DNA from: Streptomyces sp. Root1304
GTDB lineage: Bacteria > Actinomycetota > Actinomycetes > Streptomycetales > Streptomycetaceae
Length of the DNA stretch: 64,000 bases
NCBI RefSeq assembly: GCF_001426405.1
Contig: NZ_LMEP01000001.1
Location: 745,241-809,240, forward strand
Direction of reading: 5' to 3'
Within the stretch, counting starts at the first letter, position 1. Each line of letters opens with the position of its first letter. The translations under genes were made by a program, and so were the position numbers. Positions 54,725 through 62,529 of this stretch are shown here, one piece after another. The notes beneath the pieces are model-generated. The model saw only the letters and a program-made list of their open reading frames with translations, was not told the origin of the DNA and did no database searches.

Positions 54725-56746
54725 GTGTCCGCATCCGATCCGCTCGCGCACGAGCGCGCCCATCTCGCCTCCTCCCGCGCCGCCCTGCGCGCGATGCGCG
54801 AGGACGTGGAGGCGCTCGACATCAAGGACGTCACCGCGAACTGGGTGAACTCCCTGATCCTCGGCCGGCAGATCGAGGAGCGGATCAAGGCACTGGCCGA
54901 CCTCTCCCACACGCCGCTGTTCTTCGGGCGCCTCGACTACCTGCACACCACGCAGGAGGGGCAGCGTTTCTACATCGGGCGCCGGCACGTCCACGACGCC
55001 CAGGGCGACCCGATGGTGATCGACTGGCGTGCGCCGGTCTCGCAGCCGTACTACCAGGCCTCGCGGAAGGACCCGCAGGACGTCGGCCTGCGGCGCCGCT
55101 TCGGGTACACCGGCGGCGAGCTGACCGCGTACGAGGACGAGCACCTCTCCGACCCCGGCGAGCTGGAGCGGACCAGCCGGCTGCTCCAGACCGAGATCGA
55201 GCGGCCCCGCGTCGGCCCCATGCGCGACATCGTCGCCACGATCCAGCCGGAGCAGGACGGCATCGTCCGCTCCGACCTGTCGGGGACGGTGTGCGTGCAG
55301 GGCGGCCCCGGCACCGGCAAGACGGCCGTCGGCCTGCACCGTGTCGCGTACCTCCTCTACGCGCACCGGGAGCGGCTCGCCCGCACCGGCACCCTGGTCA
55401 TCGGGCCGAACCGGTCCTTCCTCCAGTACATCGAGCAGGTGCTGCCCGCCCTGGGCGAGCTGGAGGTGAAGCAGGCCACCGTCGACGACCTCGTCGCGCA
55501 CGTCGAGGTGCGGGGGACGGACGAGGCGGCGACGGCGGTCGTCAAGGGCGACGCCCGGATGGCGGAGCTGCTGCGCCGGGCGCTGCGCTCGCACGTCTCG
55601 CTGCCGAAGGAGTCCCTGATGGTGGTGCGCGGCTCGCGCCGCTGGCGGGTGCCCGCGTACGAGATCGAGGAGATGGTGCGGGAGCTGCTGGACCGGGACA
55701 TGCGGTACGGGGCCGCCCACGAGGCGCTGCCGCAGCGCATCGCGCACGCCGTCCTGGTCCGCATGGAGGAGGCGGGCGAGGCGCCCGACGACCGGGTGCA
55801 GAACACGGTCGCCCGGAACGCCGCCGTGAAGGCGGTCGTGAAGGAGTGCTGGCCGGCGGTGGACCCCGCGAAGCTGGTGCTGCGGCTGCTCGGCGACGCC
55901 GAGTTCCTGGCGGAGCACGCCGAGGGGCTGCTCACCGAGGACGAGCAGAAGCTGCTGCTGTGGGCGAAGCCGGCCCGCAGCGTGAAGACGGCGAAGTGGT
56001 CGGCGGCGGACGCGGTCCTCGTCGACGAGGCGCGGGACCTGGTGGAGCGGACGCACTCGCTCGGGCACGTGGTCCTCGACGAGGCGCAGGACCTGTCGCC
56101 GATGCAGTACCGGGCGGTGGGCCGCCGCTGCACGACCGGTTCGGCAACGATCCTCGGCGACCTGGCGCAGGGCACGACGCCCTGGGCGACGGAGAGCTGG
56201 GCGCAGGCGCTCGGGCACCTGGGCAAGCCGGAGGCCCTGGTGGAGGAGCTGACGGCCGGTTTCCGCGTGCCGCGCGAGGTGATCGCGTACGCCTCGCGGC
56301 TGCTGCCGTTCATGTCGCCGGGGCTCGCGGCGGTCGAGTCGGTGCGGGAGAACCCCGGTTCGCTGGAGGTGCGGCACACGGACGCGCTCGACGCGGAGGT
56401 CGTCGCGGCCTGCGCCGAGGCGCTCGCGCACGAGGGCTCGATCGGTCTGATCGCCGCCGACGCGCGGATCGCGCCGCTCGCGGAGGCGCTGACGGCCGCC
56501 GGTCTCGCCTACCTCTCCCCCGGTGAGGAGACGACCGCCGAGTCGCGTCTGACGCTGGTGCCCGCCTCGCTCGCGAAGGGTCTGGAGTACGACTACGTGG
56601 TCCTGGACGAGCCGGCGGCGGTCGTCGACGGCGAACCGGACGAGCGGACCGGGCTGCGCCGGCTGTACGTGGCGCTGACGCGTGCGGTGTCGGGGCTCGC
56701 GGTCGTCCACTCCGCTCCCGTTCCGCACCAGTTGGGCGCGCTGTGA
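54725..56746 (+). CDS. HelD-like UvrD-family ATPase
   Basis: A 673-residue HelD-type protein. Residues 1-120 form an antiparallel coiled-coil arm (HERAHLASSRAALRAMREDV, NSLILGRQIEERIKALADL). Walker A is GGPGTGKT (Lys 199), Walker B/motif II is VVLDEAQDLSP, and motifs IV-VI are LTAGFRVPREV, LAKGLEYDYVVLDEP and LYVALTRAVSGL. HelD proteins remove stalled RNA polymerase from DNA and some protect it from rifamycins. GTG 54725 has GGAGG seven bases upstream. No clear rifamycin-associated element was seen upstream. Confidence 0.88.
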   Translation: MSASDPLAHERAHLASSRAALRAMREDVEALDIKDVTANWVNSLILGRQIEERIKALADLSHTPLFFGRLDYLHTTQEGQRFYIGRRHVHDAQGDPMVIDWRAPVSQPYYQASRKDPQDVGLRRRFGYTGGELTAYEDEHLSDPGELERTSRLLQTEIERPRVGPMRDIVATIQPEQDGIVRSDLSGTVCVQGGPGTGKTAVGLHRVAYLLYAHRERLARTGTLVIGPNRSFLQYIEQVLPALGELEVKQATVDDLVAHVEVRGTDEAATAVVKGDARMAELLRRALRSHVSLPKESLMVVRGSRRWRVPAYEIEEMVRELLDRDMRYGAAHEALPQRIAHAVLVRMEEAGEAPDDRVQNTVARNAAVKAVVKECWPAVDPAKLVLRLLGDAEFLAEHAEGLLTEDEQKLLLWAKPARSVKTAKWSAADAVLVDEARDLVERTHSLGHVVLDEAQDLSPMQYRAVGRRCTTGSATILGDLAQGTTPWATESWAQALGHLGKPEALVEELTAGFRVPREVIAYASRLLPFMSPGLAAVESVRENPGSLEVRHTDALDAEVVAACAEALAHEGSIGLIAADARIAPLAEALTAAGLAYLSPGEETTAESRLTLVPASLAKGLEYDYVVLDEPAAVVDGEPDERTGLRRLYVALTRAVSGLAVVHSAPVPHQLGAL

Positions 56747-57177
56747 GCGGTGCGGGGCCCGTGCGCGGCGCCGTCGGGTCGCTGCATCACGTCGAGGTGT
56801 GGGTGGGGGACCTGGAGCACGCCGAGGAGAGTTTCGGGTGGCTGCTCGGCGCGCTCGGGTACGCGCCGTTCCAGCGGTGGGAGGGCGGCCGGAGCTGGGC
56901 GCTCGGCTCCTGCTACCTGGTCGTCGAGCGGTCCCCCGCCCGTACGTCGGACCGGCACGACCGGCTGCGGCCCGGCCTGAACCACCTGGCGTTCCACGCC
57001 GGGGACCGGGCCGCCGTCGACGCGCTCGCCGCCGAGGCGCCGGCGCACGGCTGGCGGCTGCTGTTCGCGGACCGGCACCCGTACGCCGGGGGCGAGGGGG
57101 TCTACGCGGCCTACCTGGAGAACGCCGACGGGTTCGAGGTGGAACTCGTCGCCGATCCGGTCGGACACGACCGATGA
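56743..57177 (+). CDS. VOC family protein
   Basis: A 144-residue glyoxalase-fold protein: SLHHVEVWVGDLEHAEESFG, LGYAPFQRWEGGRSWALGS, LNHLAFHAGDRAAVDAL and YLENADGFEVELV. The metal-ligand positions His in LHHVEV, His in NHLAFH and the final Glu in VELV are present, so it is probably metal dependent. Its GTG overlaps the HelD stop by four bases, so it is translated with HelD. Substrate unknown. Confidence 0.87.
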   Translation: MSGAGPVRGAVGSLHHVEVWVGDLEHAEESFGWLLGALGYAPFQRWEGGRSWALGSCYLVVERSPARTSDRHDRLRPGLNHLAFHAGDRAAVDALAAEAPAHGWRLLFADRHPYAGGEGVYAAYLENADGFEVELVADPVGHDR

Positions 57178-57254
57178 GTTTCGGCGTACTCCCCCGTCTA
57201 TAGGTTGTAGTCGGTGCTGCTGAGCACCAGTCACGAACCTCACGGGAGATCCAG

Positions 57255-57827
57255 ATGCGCACCCTGATCAGCACCGCCTTCGTCTCGCTCGACGGTGTCG
57301 TGGAGGCCCCCGGCGGCGAGCCCGGCTACCGCAACTCCGGCTGGACCTTCAAGGACATGGAGTTCCTGCCGGAGGCGTACGCCCTCAAGGGCGAGGAGCA
57401 GCAGGAGGCCACCGCGATGCTGTTCGGCCGGACCAGCTACGAGGCGTTCAGCCCCGTCTGGCCCGACATGGAGGAGTTCGCGGCCTACAAGGCGATGCCG
57501 AAGTACGTGGTGTCGACGACGCTCACCGAGGACGACCTCGTGGACAACTGGGGCGAGACCACGATCCTGCGCTCGCTCGACGAGGTCGCCGCGCTGAAGG
57601 AGACCGAGGGCGGCCCGATCATCATGCACGGCAGCGCGTCGCTGGGCCGGTCGCTCTCGGACGCCGGGCTGATCGACCGGTACAACCTGCTCGTCTTCCC
57701 GCTGCTCCTCGGCGCGGGCAAGCGGCTGTTCAGCGACACGGACAAGGACACGCAGAAGCTGAAGCTCGTCGAGCACGAGGCCTACGCGAACGGCATGCAG
57801 AAGAACGTCTTCGAGGTCGTGCGCTGA
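57255..57827 (+). CDS. Dihydrofolate reductase family protein (RibD C-terminal type)
   Basis: A 190-residue protein of the DHFR-like/RibD C-terminal family: RTLISTAFVSLDGVVEAPGG at the start, TAMLFGRTSYEAF, KYVVSTTLTEDDL, IIMHGSASLGRSLSDAG and FPLLLGAGKRLF. These bind NADPH; many are unassigned reductases rather than folate enzymes. The ATG follows a good ribosome site (ACGGGAGAT). It has its own promoter region (TATAGGTTG near 57198) and a strong terminator. Confidence 0.87.
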   Translation: MRTLISTAFVSLDGVVEAPGGEPGYRNSGWTFKDMEFLPEAYALKGEEQQEATAMLFGRTSYEAFSPVWPDMEEFAAYKAMPKYVVSTTLTEDDLVDNWGETTILRSLDEVAALKETEGGPIIMHGSASLGRSLSDAGLIDRYNLLVFPLLLGAGKRLFSDTDKDTQKLKLVEHEAYANGMQKNVFEVVR

Positions 57828-57861
57828 ACCCTGACAGGGTCGGGGGCATGGGAGGGGCGCC

Positions 57862-57906
57862 CCCTGTCAGGGGCAGGACCCTGACAGGGTCCTGCCCCTG
57901 ACAGGG
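57862..57906. terminator. 45-base perfect inverted repeat
   Basis: Two perfect 22-base arms (left arm begins CCCTGTCAGGGGCAGG, right arm ends CCCCTGACAGGG) with one base between. It lies between the convergent DHFR-like and phosphotransferase genes and overlaps none. A related CCCTGACAGGG copy stands at 57831-57841. The symmetry would also allow a DNA cruciform. Confidence 0.85.
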
Positions 57907-57910
57907 CGGG

Positions 57911-58801
57911 TCAGAGCTTCGCGTACTCCGCGAGTGCCTCCGTCCGGGCGCGGCGGGCCACCGCCGCCAGGACCCGGTTCGTGTCGCGGTAGTAGTGCTC
58001 GGTGACCAGACCCCAGGCGAGTGCCCAGCCCCGCCCGCGCTCCCAGGTCATGTCGTCGACGCGGGCCGCCTCCCGGAAGAGGGGGCGGGTGTCGGCGGTG
58101 AACATCGTCCAGGCGGGCATCGTGTCGCAGGCCGGGTCGCCCGTGCCGAGGGCGCCGAAGTCGATGACGGCGCTGAGCCGGCCGTCGCGGCCGAGCAGGT
58201 TGCCGGGGAGCAGGTCGCCGTGCACCCAGACGGGCGCGCCGTCCCACTGCGGGAGCCGGAGGACCGACTCCCAGGCGGCGGTCGCGAGTTCCGCGTCGAC
58301 CAGGCCGTCGGCGGCGAGGTCCCGGACGGCGCCCGGCAGGTGGCCGTCCTCCCAGCCGGTGACCGGGCCGCCCCGGGAGGAGGCGGGCCCGTCGCCCGCG
58401 TCGACGACGCGCAGGGCGGCGCCGAAGCGGCCCAGTTCGACGGCCGTGTGGGCGAGGTCGGTGAGCGGGGCGTCGTACGTGTCGTCCCCGTCGAGCCAGG
58501 CGAACACCGACCAGACCCGGCCGTATCCCTCCCCTGGCACTCCCCGCCCGACCGGTACCGGCACGGGCAGGGGCAGGTGCGGTGCGAGGTGGGGCAGCCA
58601 GCGCTGCTCCTTCTCGGCCTGGCCTTCCGACCAGGCGGCCTTGGGCAGGCGTACGGCGAGTTCGTCACCGAGCCGGAACATCGCGTTGTCGGTGCCGGCG
58701 GAGTCGACCTCCCGTACGGGAAGCCCCGCCCAGTCGGGGAACTGGGCGGCGATCAGCCGCTCGACGAGTGCGGTGTCGATGGCGGGGCCGGGAGAGGTCA
58801 T
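57911..58801 (-). CDS. Aminoglycoside phosphotransferase family kinase
   Basis: A 296-residue APH-fold kinase. The catalytic loop VWVHGDLLPGNLL holds the Asp and Asn, and VIDFGALGTGDPACD is the metal-binding DFG-like motif. An N-lobe Lys-like segment LAVRLPKAAW is present. Members phosphorylate aminoglycosides, macrolides or small metabolites; the subgroup with DSAGTDNAMFRLGD is usually not characterised. It begins 17 bases after a TetR gene on the same strand, so both are cotranscribed. Confidence 0.88.
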   Translation of the reverse strand: MTSPGPAIDTALVERLIAAQFPDWAGLPVREVDSAGTDNAMFRLGDELAVRLPKAAWSEGQAEKEQRWLPHLAPHLPLPVPVPVGRGVPGEGYGRVWSVFAWLDGDDTYDAPLTDLAHTAVELGRFGAALRVVDAGDGPASSRGGPVTGWEDGHLPGAVRDLAADGLVDAELATAAWESVLRLPQWDGAPVWVHGDLLPGNLLGRDGRLSAVIDFGALGTGDPACDTMPAWTMFTADTRPLFREAARVDDMTWERGRGWALAWGLVTEHYYRDTNRVLAAVARRARTEALAEYAKL

Positions 58802-58818
58802 GCGCGCGACGGTAGCCG

Positions 58819-59409
58819 TCACGCGCCTTCCGGGCCACGGGGTTTCGGCTCCCCCGGCCCCTCCAGGATCAGGTCTCCGGCCCGGGCGAGGACCTCGGCG
58901 CGGGTGCGGCCCCGGTGGTCGGCGGCGAGGAAGTGGTGGCCGATGGCCACGCAGAAGGCGAGGAGGGCGCGGGCCTCGACCTCGTCGGGGTCGGAACAGA
59001 AGGTGCCGATCATCTCGCGAAGCAGGTCCATGCGCCGGTTGTCGACGCGGCGCAGGCGGGCGGCGACGGTCTCGTCGCGCCGGGCCCAGTCGCGGACGGC
59101 GAGGTCGATGGGGCGCAGCCGGTCGCCGGAGAAGGTGAGCATGCCGGCGAGCGTGATGAGGGCCCTCGGGTCGCCGCCCTCCTCCTGCCGGACGCGGTCG
59201 ATGACCTGGTCGGTGGCTTCTCGTTCCCAGGTGTCGAGCATGGCGGCGAGGAGTGCGTCGCGGTCGGCGAAGTAGCCGTAGAAGCCGCCTTTGGTGACGC
59301 CGAGGCGTTTGGCGAGCACCTCGATCCGGACGGCGTCGGGGCCGCCGTCGGCGAGGACGGTCAGGCCCTCCTCCACCCATCGTTCGCGCGGTGTGCGTGC
59401 GGCGCCCAT
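58819..59409 (-). CDS. TetR family regulator
   Basis: A 196-residue TetR regulator. HTH: RERWVEEGLTVLADGGPDAV, RIEVLAKRLGVTKGGFYGYF. The ligand domain follows. ATG 59409 has GGAGGG ten bases upstream. Two copies of a TRTACGCCNNCGTAYA site in its upstream region, one inside a larger 26-base palindrome, are the likely operators for both this gene with its kinase partner and the divergent DUF2867 gene. Confidence 0.88.
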   Translation of the reverse strand: MGAARTPRERWVEEGLTVLADGGPDAVRIEVLAKRLGVTKGGFYGYFADRDALLAAMLDTWEREATDQVIDRVRQEEGGDPRALITLAGMLTFSGDRLRPIDLAVRDWARRDETVAARLRRVDNRRMDLLREMIGTFCSDPDEVEARALLAFCVAIGHHFLAADHRGRTRAEVLARAGDLILEGPGEPKPRGPEGA

Positions 59410-59438
59410 GGTGTGTCCCTCCTCACCCGGCGGCCGAA

Positions 59439-59454
59439 TATACGCCTCCGTACA
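59439..59454. promoter_or_regulatory. TetR operator copy 1
   Basis: TATACGCCTCCGTACA. It is the centre of a larger palindrome 59434-59459 with 11-base arms CCGAATATACG and CGTACATTCGG (one mismatch) around CCTC. Confidence 0.7.
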
Positions 59455-59482
59455 TTCGGTCTGACATGGTTGACCTCGTAGT

Positions 59483-59498
59483 TGTACGCCAGCGTATA
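59483..59498. promoter_or_regulatory. TetR operator copy 2
   Basis: TGTACGCCAGCGTATA, with inner arms TACGC and GCGTA around CA. It matches copy 1 at 13 of 16 positions and lies 44 bases from it, close to the DUF2867 gene start. Confidence 0.65.
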
Positions 59499-59518
59499 GA
59501 ACGAAGGTGGCAGCGGTC

Positions 59519-60112
59519 ATGAGACTTCCCGTGCGCGAACACACCGGCCGGCCGTGGCGGATCCACGAGTTCACCCCCGACTTCACGACCGAGGACGTGT
59601 GGTCCTACCGCACCCCGGGTGCCGGGCCCGACGACTTCGCGACCGCGCTCGCCGCGATCACGGCCGACGCGAGCCTCACCGAGCCGTCCGGGCCGACGAG
59701 GTTCCTGATGGCGGTGCGCTGGAAGCTGGGCGCCCTGCTCGGCTGGGACGACCCGAAGGCCGGTCTCGGCCCGCGCGTCCCGTCGCTGCGCGACCGCCTG
59801 CCGGAGGAGCTGACGGAGACGGTGGACCCCGCCGCCGGCCCCGGCCCGTTCGTCCCGCTGTACGAGCTGCACGACGAGTGCGCCCGCGAGCTGGCGAACA
59901 GGACCGTCCACGCGGTCATGCACCTGGGCTGGGTGGAGACGCCCGACGGCGGCCACGAGCTCCGCATGGCGGTCCTGGTCAAGCCCAACGGGCGCTTCGG
60001 CCGCCTCTACATGGCCCTGATCGCGCCCTTCCGGTACCTGATCGTCTATCCGGCGATGACCCGCCGCCGGGAAGCCGCCTGGCGGGACCGGGAGCGCCGG
60101 CCGGGGCGGTGA
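59519..60112 (+). CDS. DUF2867 protein
   Basis: A 197-residue protein matching DUF2867: MRLPVREHTGRPWRIHEFTP at the start, FLMAVRWKLGALLGWDDP, ELHDECARELANRTVHAVMH, and RMAVLVKPNGRFGRLYMALI near the C-terminus (a hydrophobic, perhaps membrane-touching helix). ATG 59519 preferred over GTG 59507 since GAAGG is too close to the latter. Divergent from and probably controlled by the TetR gene. Function unknown; homologues appear with oxidoreductases. Confidence 0.85.
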   Translation: MRLPVREHTGRPWRIHEFTPDFTTEDVWSYRTPGAGPDDFATALAAITADASLTEPSGPTRFLMAVRWKLGALLGWDDPKAGLGPRVPSLRDRLPEELTETVDPAAGPGPFVPLYELHDECARELANRTVHAVMHLGWVETPDGGHELRMAVLVKPNGRFGRLYMALIAPFRYLIVYPAMTRRREAAWRDRERRPGR

Positions 60113-60214
60113 CCCGGTTCGGGCGGCGTCCGGCTCGGACCGTCCGGGAGCCGAGCCGTACGCGTGGGGCGTCCGGCATGAGCGTGCAGGCCGTCGGCGC
60201 CCCCTCGCCGGGAC

Positions 60215-60904
60215 CTACGCGTCCAGCGCCTCCCGCCACGTCCGCACCGCGTCCGCGGAGACCGGGGCCGCCCAGCCGCGGGGGCGGGCCGCGCCGCCGA
60301 TGTGGAAGGCGTCCAGGCCGGCCGCGCGGAGTTCGGGGAGGTGGTCGAGGCGGAGGCCGCCGCCGACGAGGATCCGCGCCTCGTAGCCGGGCTCGCCCGT
60401 GCGGGCCGCCTCGGCCTTGAGGGTGGCGAGGCCGTCGTCGACGCCGGTGGCGGCGCCGGCCGTGAGGTAGGTGTCGAGGCCGGGCAGGTCGGCGAGGCGC
60501 TTGCGGAGGCCGTCGCGGTCGGCGGCGCGGTCGATCGCCCGGTGGAAGGTCCAGCGGGCGCCGTCGAGGACGGCGAGGAGGCGCTCGACGGCCACGAGGT
60601 CGGGCTCGCCGTCGGGGGTGAGGAAGCCGAGGACGAACTCGTCCGCCCCCGCCTCGCGCAGGTCCAGGGCCCGCCCGACCAGGGCGTCGACGTCGCCGGC
60701 CGCGAATCCGTCGGTGAGGCGGAGCATCACGCGCAGCGGGATGTCGACGGCGGCGCGGATCGCGGCGAAGCCGGTCCGGGACGGGGTGAGGCCGTCCGCC
60801 GCCATGTCGGTGACGAGTTCGAGGCGGTCGGCGCCACCGGTCTGGGCAGCGACCGCGTCTTCCTCGTCGAGGGCGATCACCTCAAGGACTGCACGGTTGC
60901 TCAT
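60215..60904 (-). CDS. cutC: CutC family copper homeostasis protein
   Basis: A 229-residue TIM-barrel CutC: AVLEVIALDEEDAVAAQTGG, ADRLELVTDMAADGLTPS, VMLRLTDGF, FVLGFLTPDGEPD, TFHRAIDRAADRDG, ILVGGGLRLDHLPEL and FHIGGAAR. CutC is linked to copper tolerance, although its enzymatic role is unclear. ATG 60904 sits ten bases from GGAGGA. It follows the secreted copper-associated gene on the same strand (51 bases), next to CopZ and CopA. Confidence 0.9.
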   Translation of the reverse strand: MSNRAVLEVIALDEEDAVAAQTGGADRLELVTDMAADGLTPSRTGFAAIRAAVDIPLRVMLRLTDGFAAGDVDALVGRALDLREAGADEFVLGFLTPDGEPDLVAVERLLAVLDGARWTFHRAIDRAADRDGLRKRLADLPGLDTYLTAGAATGVDDGLATLKAEAARTGEPGYEARILVGGGLRLDHLPELRAAGLDAFHIGGAARPRGWAAPVSADAVRTWREALDA

Positions 60905-60932
60905 CGAGCCCATTCCTCCATGAATGACGGCT

Positions 60933-60948
60933 ATAGGTCTAGTCCAAT
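60933..60948. promoter_or_regulatory. DasR-like site (dre) before cutC
   Basis: ATAGGTCTAGTCCAAT matches 12 of 16 positions of the recalled DasR consensus ACTGGTCTAGACCACT. It is also the first half of a larger inverted repeat with GACTAG at 60954-60959. It lies 28 bases before the cutC start. Confidence 0.4.
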
Positions 60949-60955
60949 GACCAGA

Positions 60956-61942
60956 CTAGCCGTGCGCGTGCCCTCCCGCACCGTGCTCGGTCGCGGAGGC
61001 CGCCGGAGCGGGCGCCTGCGCGGGCGCCTTCCCGTTCGCGCCCGCCGTCACGGTGAAGGCCGCCGTCCGTACCTTTCCCTGGTGCTGGAAGTCCAGGAAC
61101 AGACGGTACGTGCCCGCGCTGGGTGCCGTCGCCGTGAAGGAGACGTCGGGGCCGGGGCCGCCCTCGTTCGGGTGCACGTGGAGGTAGGCGAGGTCGCCGT
61201 CGCGGAGGGCGACGAGGTGCCCGTACGCCCCGAGGTACGGCTCCAGGTCGGTGACCGGCTTCCCGGCCTTGGTGACGGTGAGCCGCAGCTCGCCGGCCTT
61301 GCCGGGGTCCAGGGTGCCACCGAGGCGGACCTGGTAGCCGTCGACGGCCGCGGTCGGCGCGATGGCGGGCAGCGGCTTCGGCGCGTACGCCCCCGGTACG
61401 GAGAGGTCGGCGCCGAGCGTGACGCCCTTGGCGCCGGGCGCGGCGGGCTTGAAGTCGGCGAAGGCCTTGTAGCCGCCGGCGGCGGGCAGGTCGACGGGGG
61501 TCGTCCAGGTGCCGTCGGCCGCCTTCACGGGGTGCAGGTGGCGGAAGGTGTTGAGGTCGCGCGAGGCGACGATGAAGTGCAGTTCCTTGCCGTGCTCGGT
61601 GGTGAAGGCGGTGACCTTCTTGCCGGCGGCGTCCTTGACGGAGAACTTCAGGACGCTGCGGCCCGCGGTGGTGACGGGGGTCTCCAGGGCGAGGGTGTAG
61701 CCGCCGTCGGAGACCTGGAGGCCGCCGGGGAGGTTCGCGGCGGCGGCGGGCGCGGCCTCCTCGTGGCCGGCGTGACCGTCGGCGGCGGGGCTCTTGGTGG
61801 CGGTGGGCGCGGCAGCGTGGTCGCCGTGCTCTGCCTTCTTGGGCTCCTCGACGGGGCCGACGCCCGTGCCCACCCCGTACGCGGCCCCGAAGGTCGCGGC
61901 GAGCGCGGCGGCGTAGGCAGTGATCTTCACTCCGGTGTTCAT
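60956..61942 (-). CDS. Exported His-rich protein linked to copper
   Basis: A 328-residue exported protein. Residues 1-27 are a signal segment (MNTGVKITAYAAALAATFGA). Then comes a His-rich stretch (AEHGDHAAAPT, DGHAGHEEAA), two beta-sandwich-like halves (HFIVASRDLNTFRHLHPV; HLVALRDGDLAYLHVHP), and a His-rich tail (EHGAGGHAHG). The paired His motifs suggest copper binding on the cell surface. Together with CutC, CopZ and CopA and CsoR-like operators it makes a copper-response locus. Family name unknown to me. Confidence 0.8.
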   Translation of the reverse strand: MNTGVKITAYAAALAATFGAAYGVGTGVGPVEEPKKAEHGDHAAAPTATKSPAADGHAGHEEAAPAAAANLPGGLQVSDGGYTLALETPVTTAGRSVLKFSVKDAAGKKVTAFTTEHGKELHFIVASRDLNTFRHLHPVKAADGTWTTPVDLPAAGGYKAFADFKPAAPGAKGVTLGADLSVPGAYAPKPLPAIAPTAAVDGYQVRLGGTLDPGKAGELRLTVTKAGKPVTDLEPYLGAYGHLVALRDGDLAYLHVHPNEGGPGPDVSFTATAPSAGTYRLFLDFQHQGKVRTAAFTVTAGANGKAPAQAPAPAASATEHGAGGHAHG

Positions 61943-62032
61943 GGCTGCTCTCCCGTACGTGGGTGGGGTGGCTGATCCGTGCGGCGCGTCGCGCCCGTGA
62001 GGGGCGCACCGCGCTGTCCGATGCACTTCACC

Positions 62033-62049
62033 ATACCCCTGGGGGGTAT
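62033..62049. promoter_or_regulatory. CsoR-like operator 1
   Basis: ATACCCCTGGGGGGTAT, the pattern of CsoR copper-sensor operators (TACCC-n-GGGTA). It precedes the minus-strand exported gene by about 90 bases. Confidence 0.7.
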
Positions 62050-62114
62050 CAAGTCAAGTCGGGGAACGGCTTGCGTCGGATACGGGAGGGGGGTATACAT
62101 GGACTCACAACCGA

Positions 62115-62131
62115 ATACCCCCCGAGGGTAT
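62115..62131. promoter_or_regulatory. CsoR-like operator 2
   Basis: ATACCCCCCGAGGGTAT, located 28 bases before the copZ start. A degenerate third element, GGGGGGTATAC, is at 62088-62098. CsoR itself is not in the window. Confidence 0.75.
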
Positions 62132-62159
62132 CGGACCGGATTCGACCGAGGAGGAAGCC

Positions 62160-62444
62160 ATGGGCTCCTGCTGCACCCCCGACAACAGCTGCTCGACCAC
62201 GGAGGCCACCGCCGTCGCGGTCGCCGACAGCACCGCCACGGTCTACGCCGTCTCCGGCATGACCTGCGGGCACTGCAGGACCGCGATCACCAAGTCCGTC
62301 AGCGCCCTGGACGGCGTCCTCGCCGTGGACGTCGACGTGGACGCCGGCCTGGTGACCGTGACCACGGGCGGCGAGCCCGACGACGCCGCGATCACCGCGG
62401 CGGTCGACGACGCGGGCTACGAGCTCACCGGCCGCGCCGCCTGA
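62160..62444 (+). CDS. copZ: Copper chaperone CopZ-like HMA protein
   Basis: A 94-residue protein with one heavy-metal-associated domain: [20 protein letters not shown] contains the CxxC copper site and [20 protein letters not shown] and DDAGYELTG complete the ferredoxin-like fold. A leader [12 protein letters not shown] adds three more cysteines. It probably shuttles Cu(I) to the CopA pump encoded 85 bases downstream. Under the CsoR-like operator at 62115. Confidence 0.9.
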   Translation: MGSCCTPDNSCSTTEATAVAVADSTATVYAVSGMTCGHCRTAITKSVSALDGVLAVDVDVDAGLVTVTTGGEPDDAAITAAVDDAGYELTGRAA

Positions 62445-62529
62445 CCGAACAGCCCCCTCGGCCGCCGGGGCCCGCCCACCACGCCCGGGCCCCGGCCCCC
62501 GACACCCCGCAAATGAGGAGCAGGAGCTC

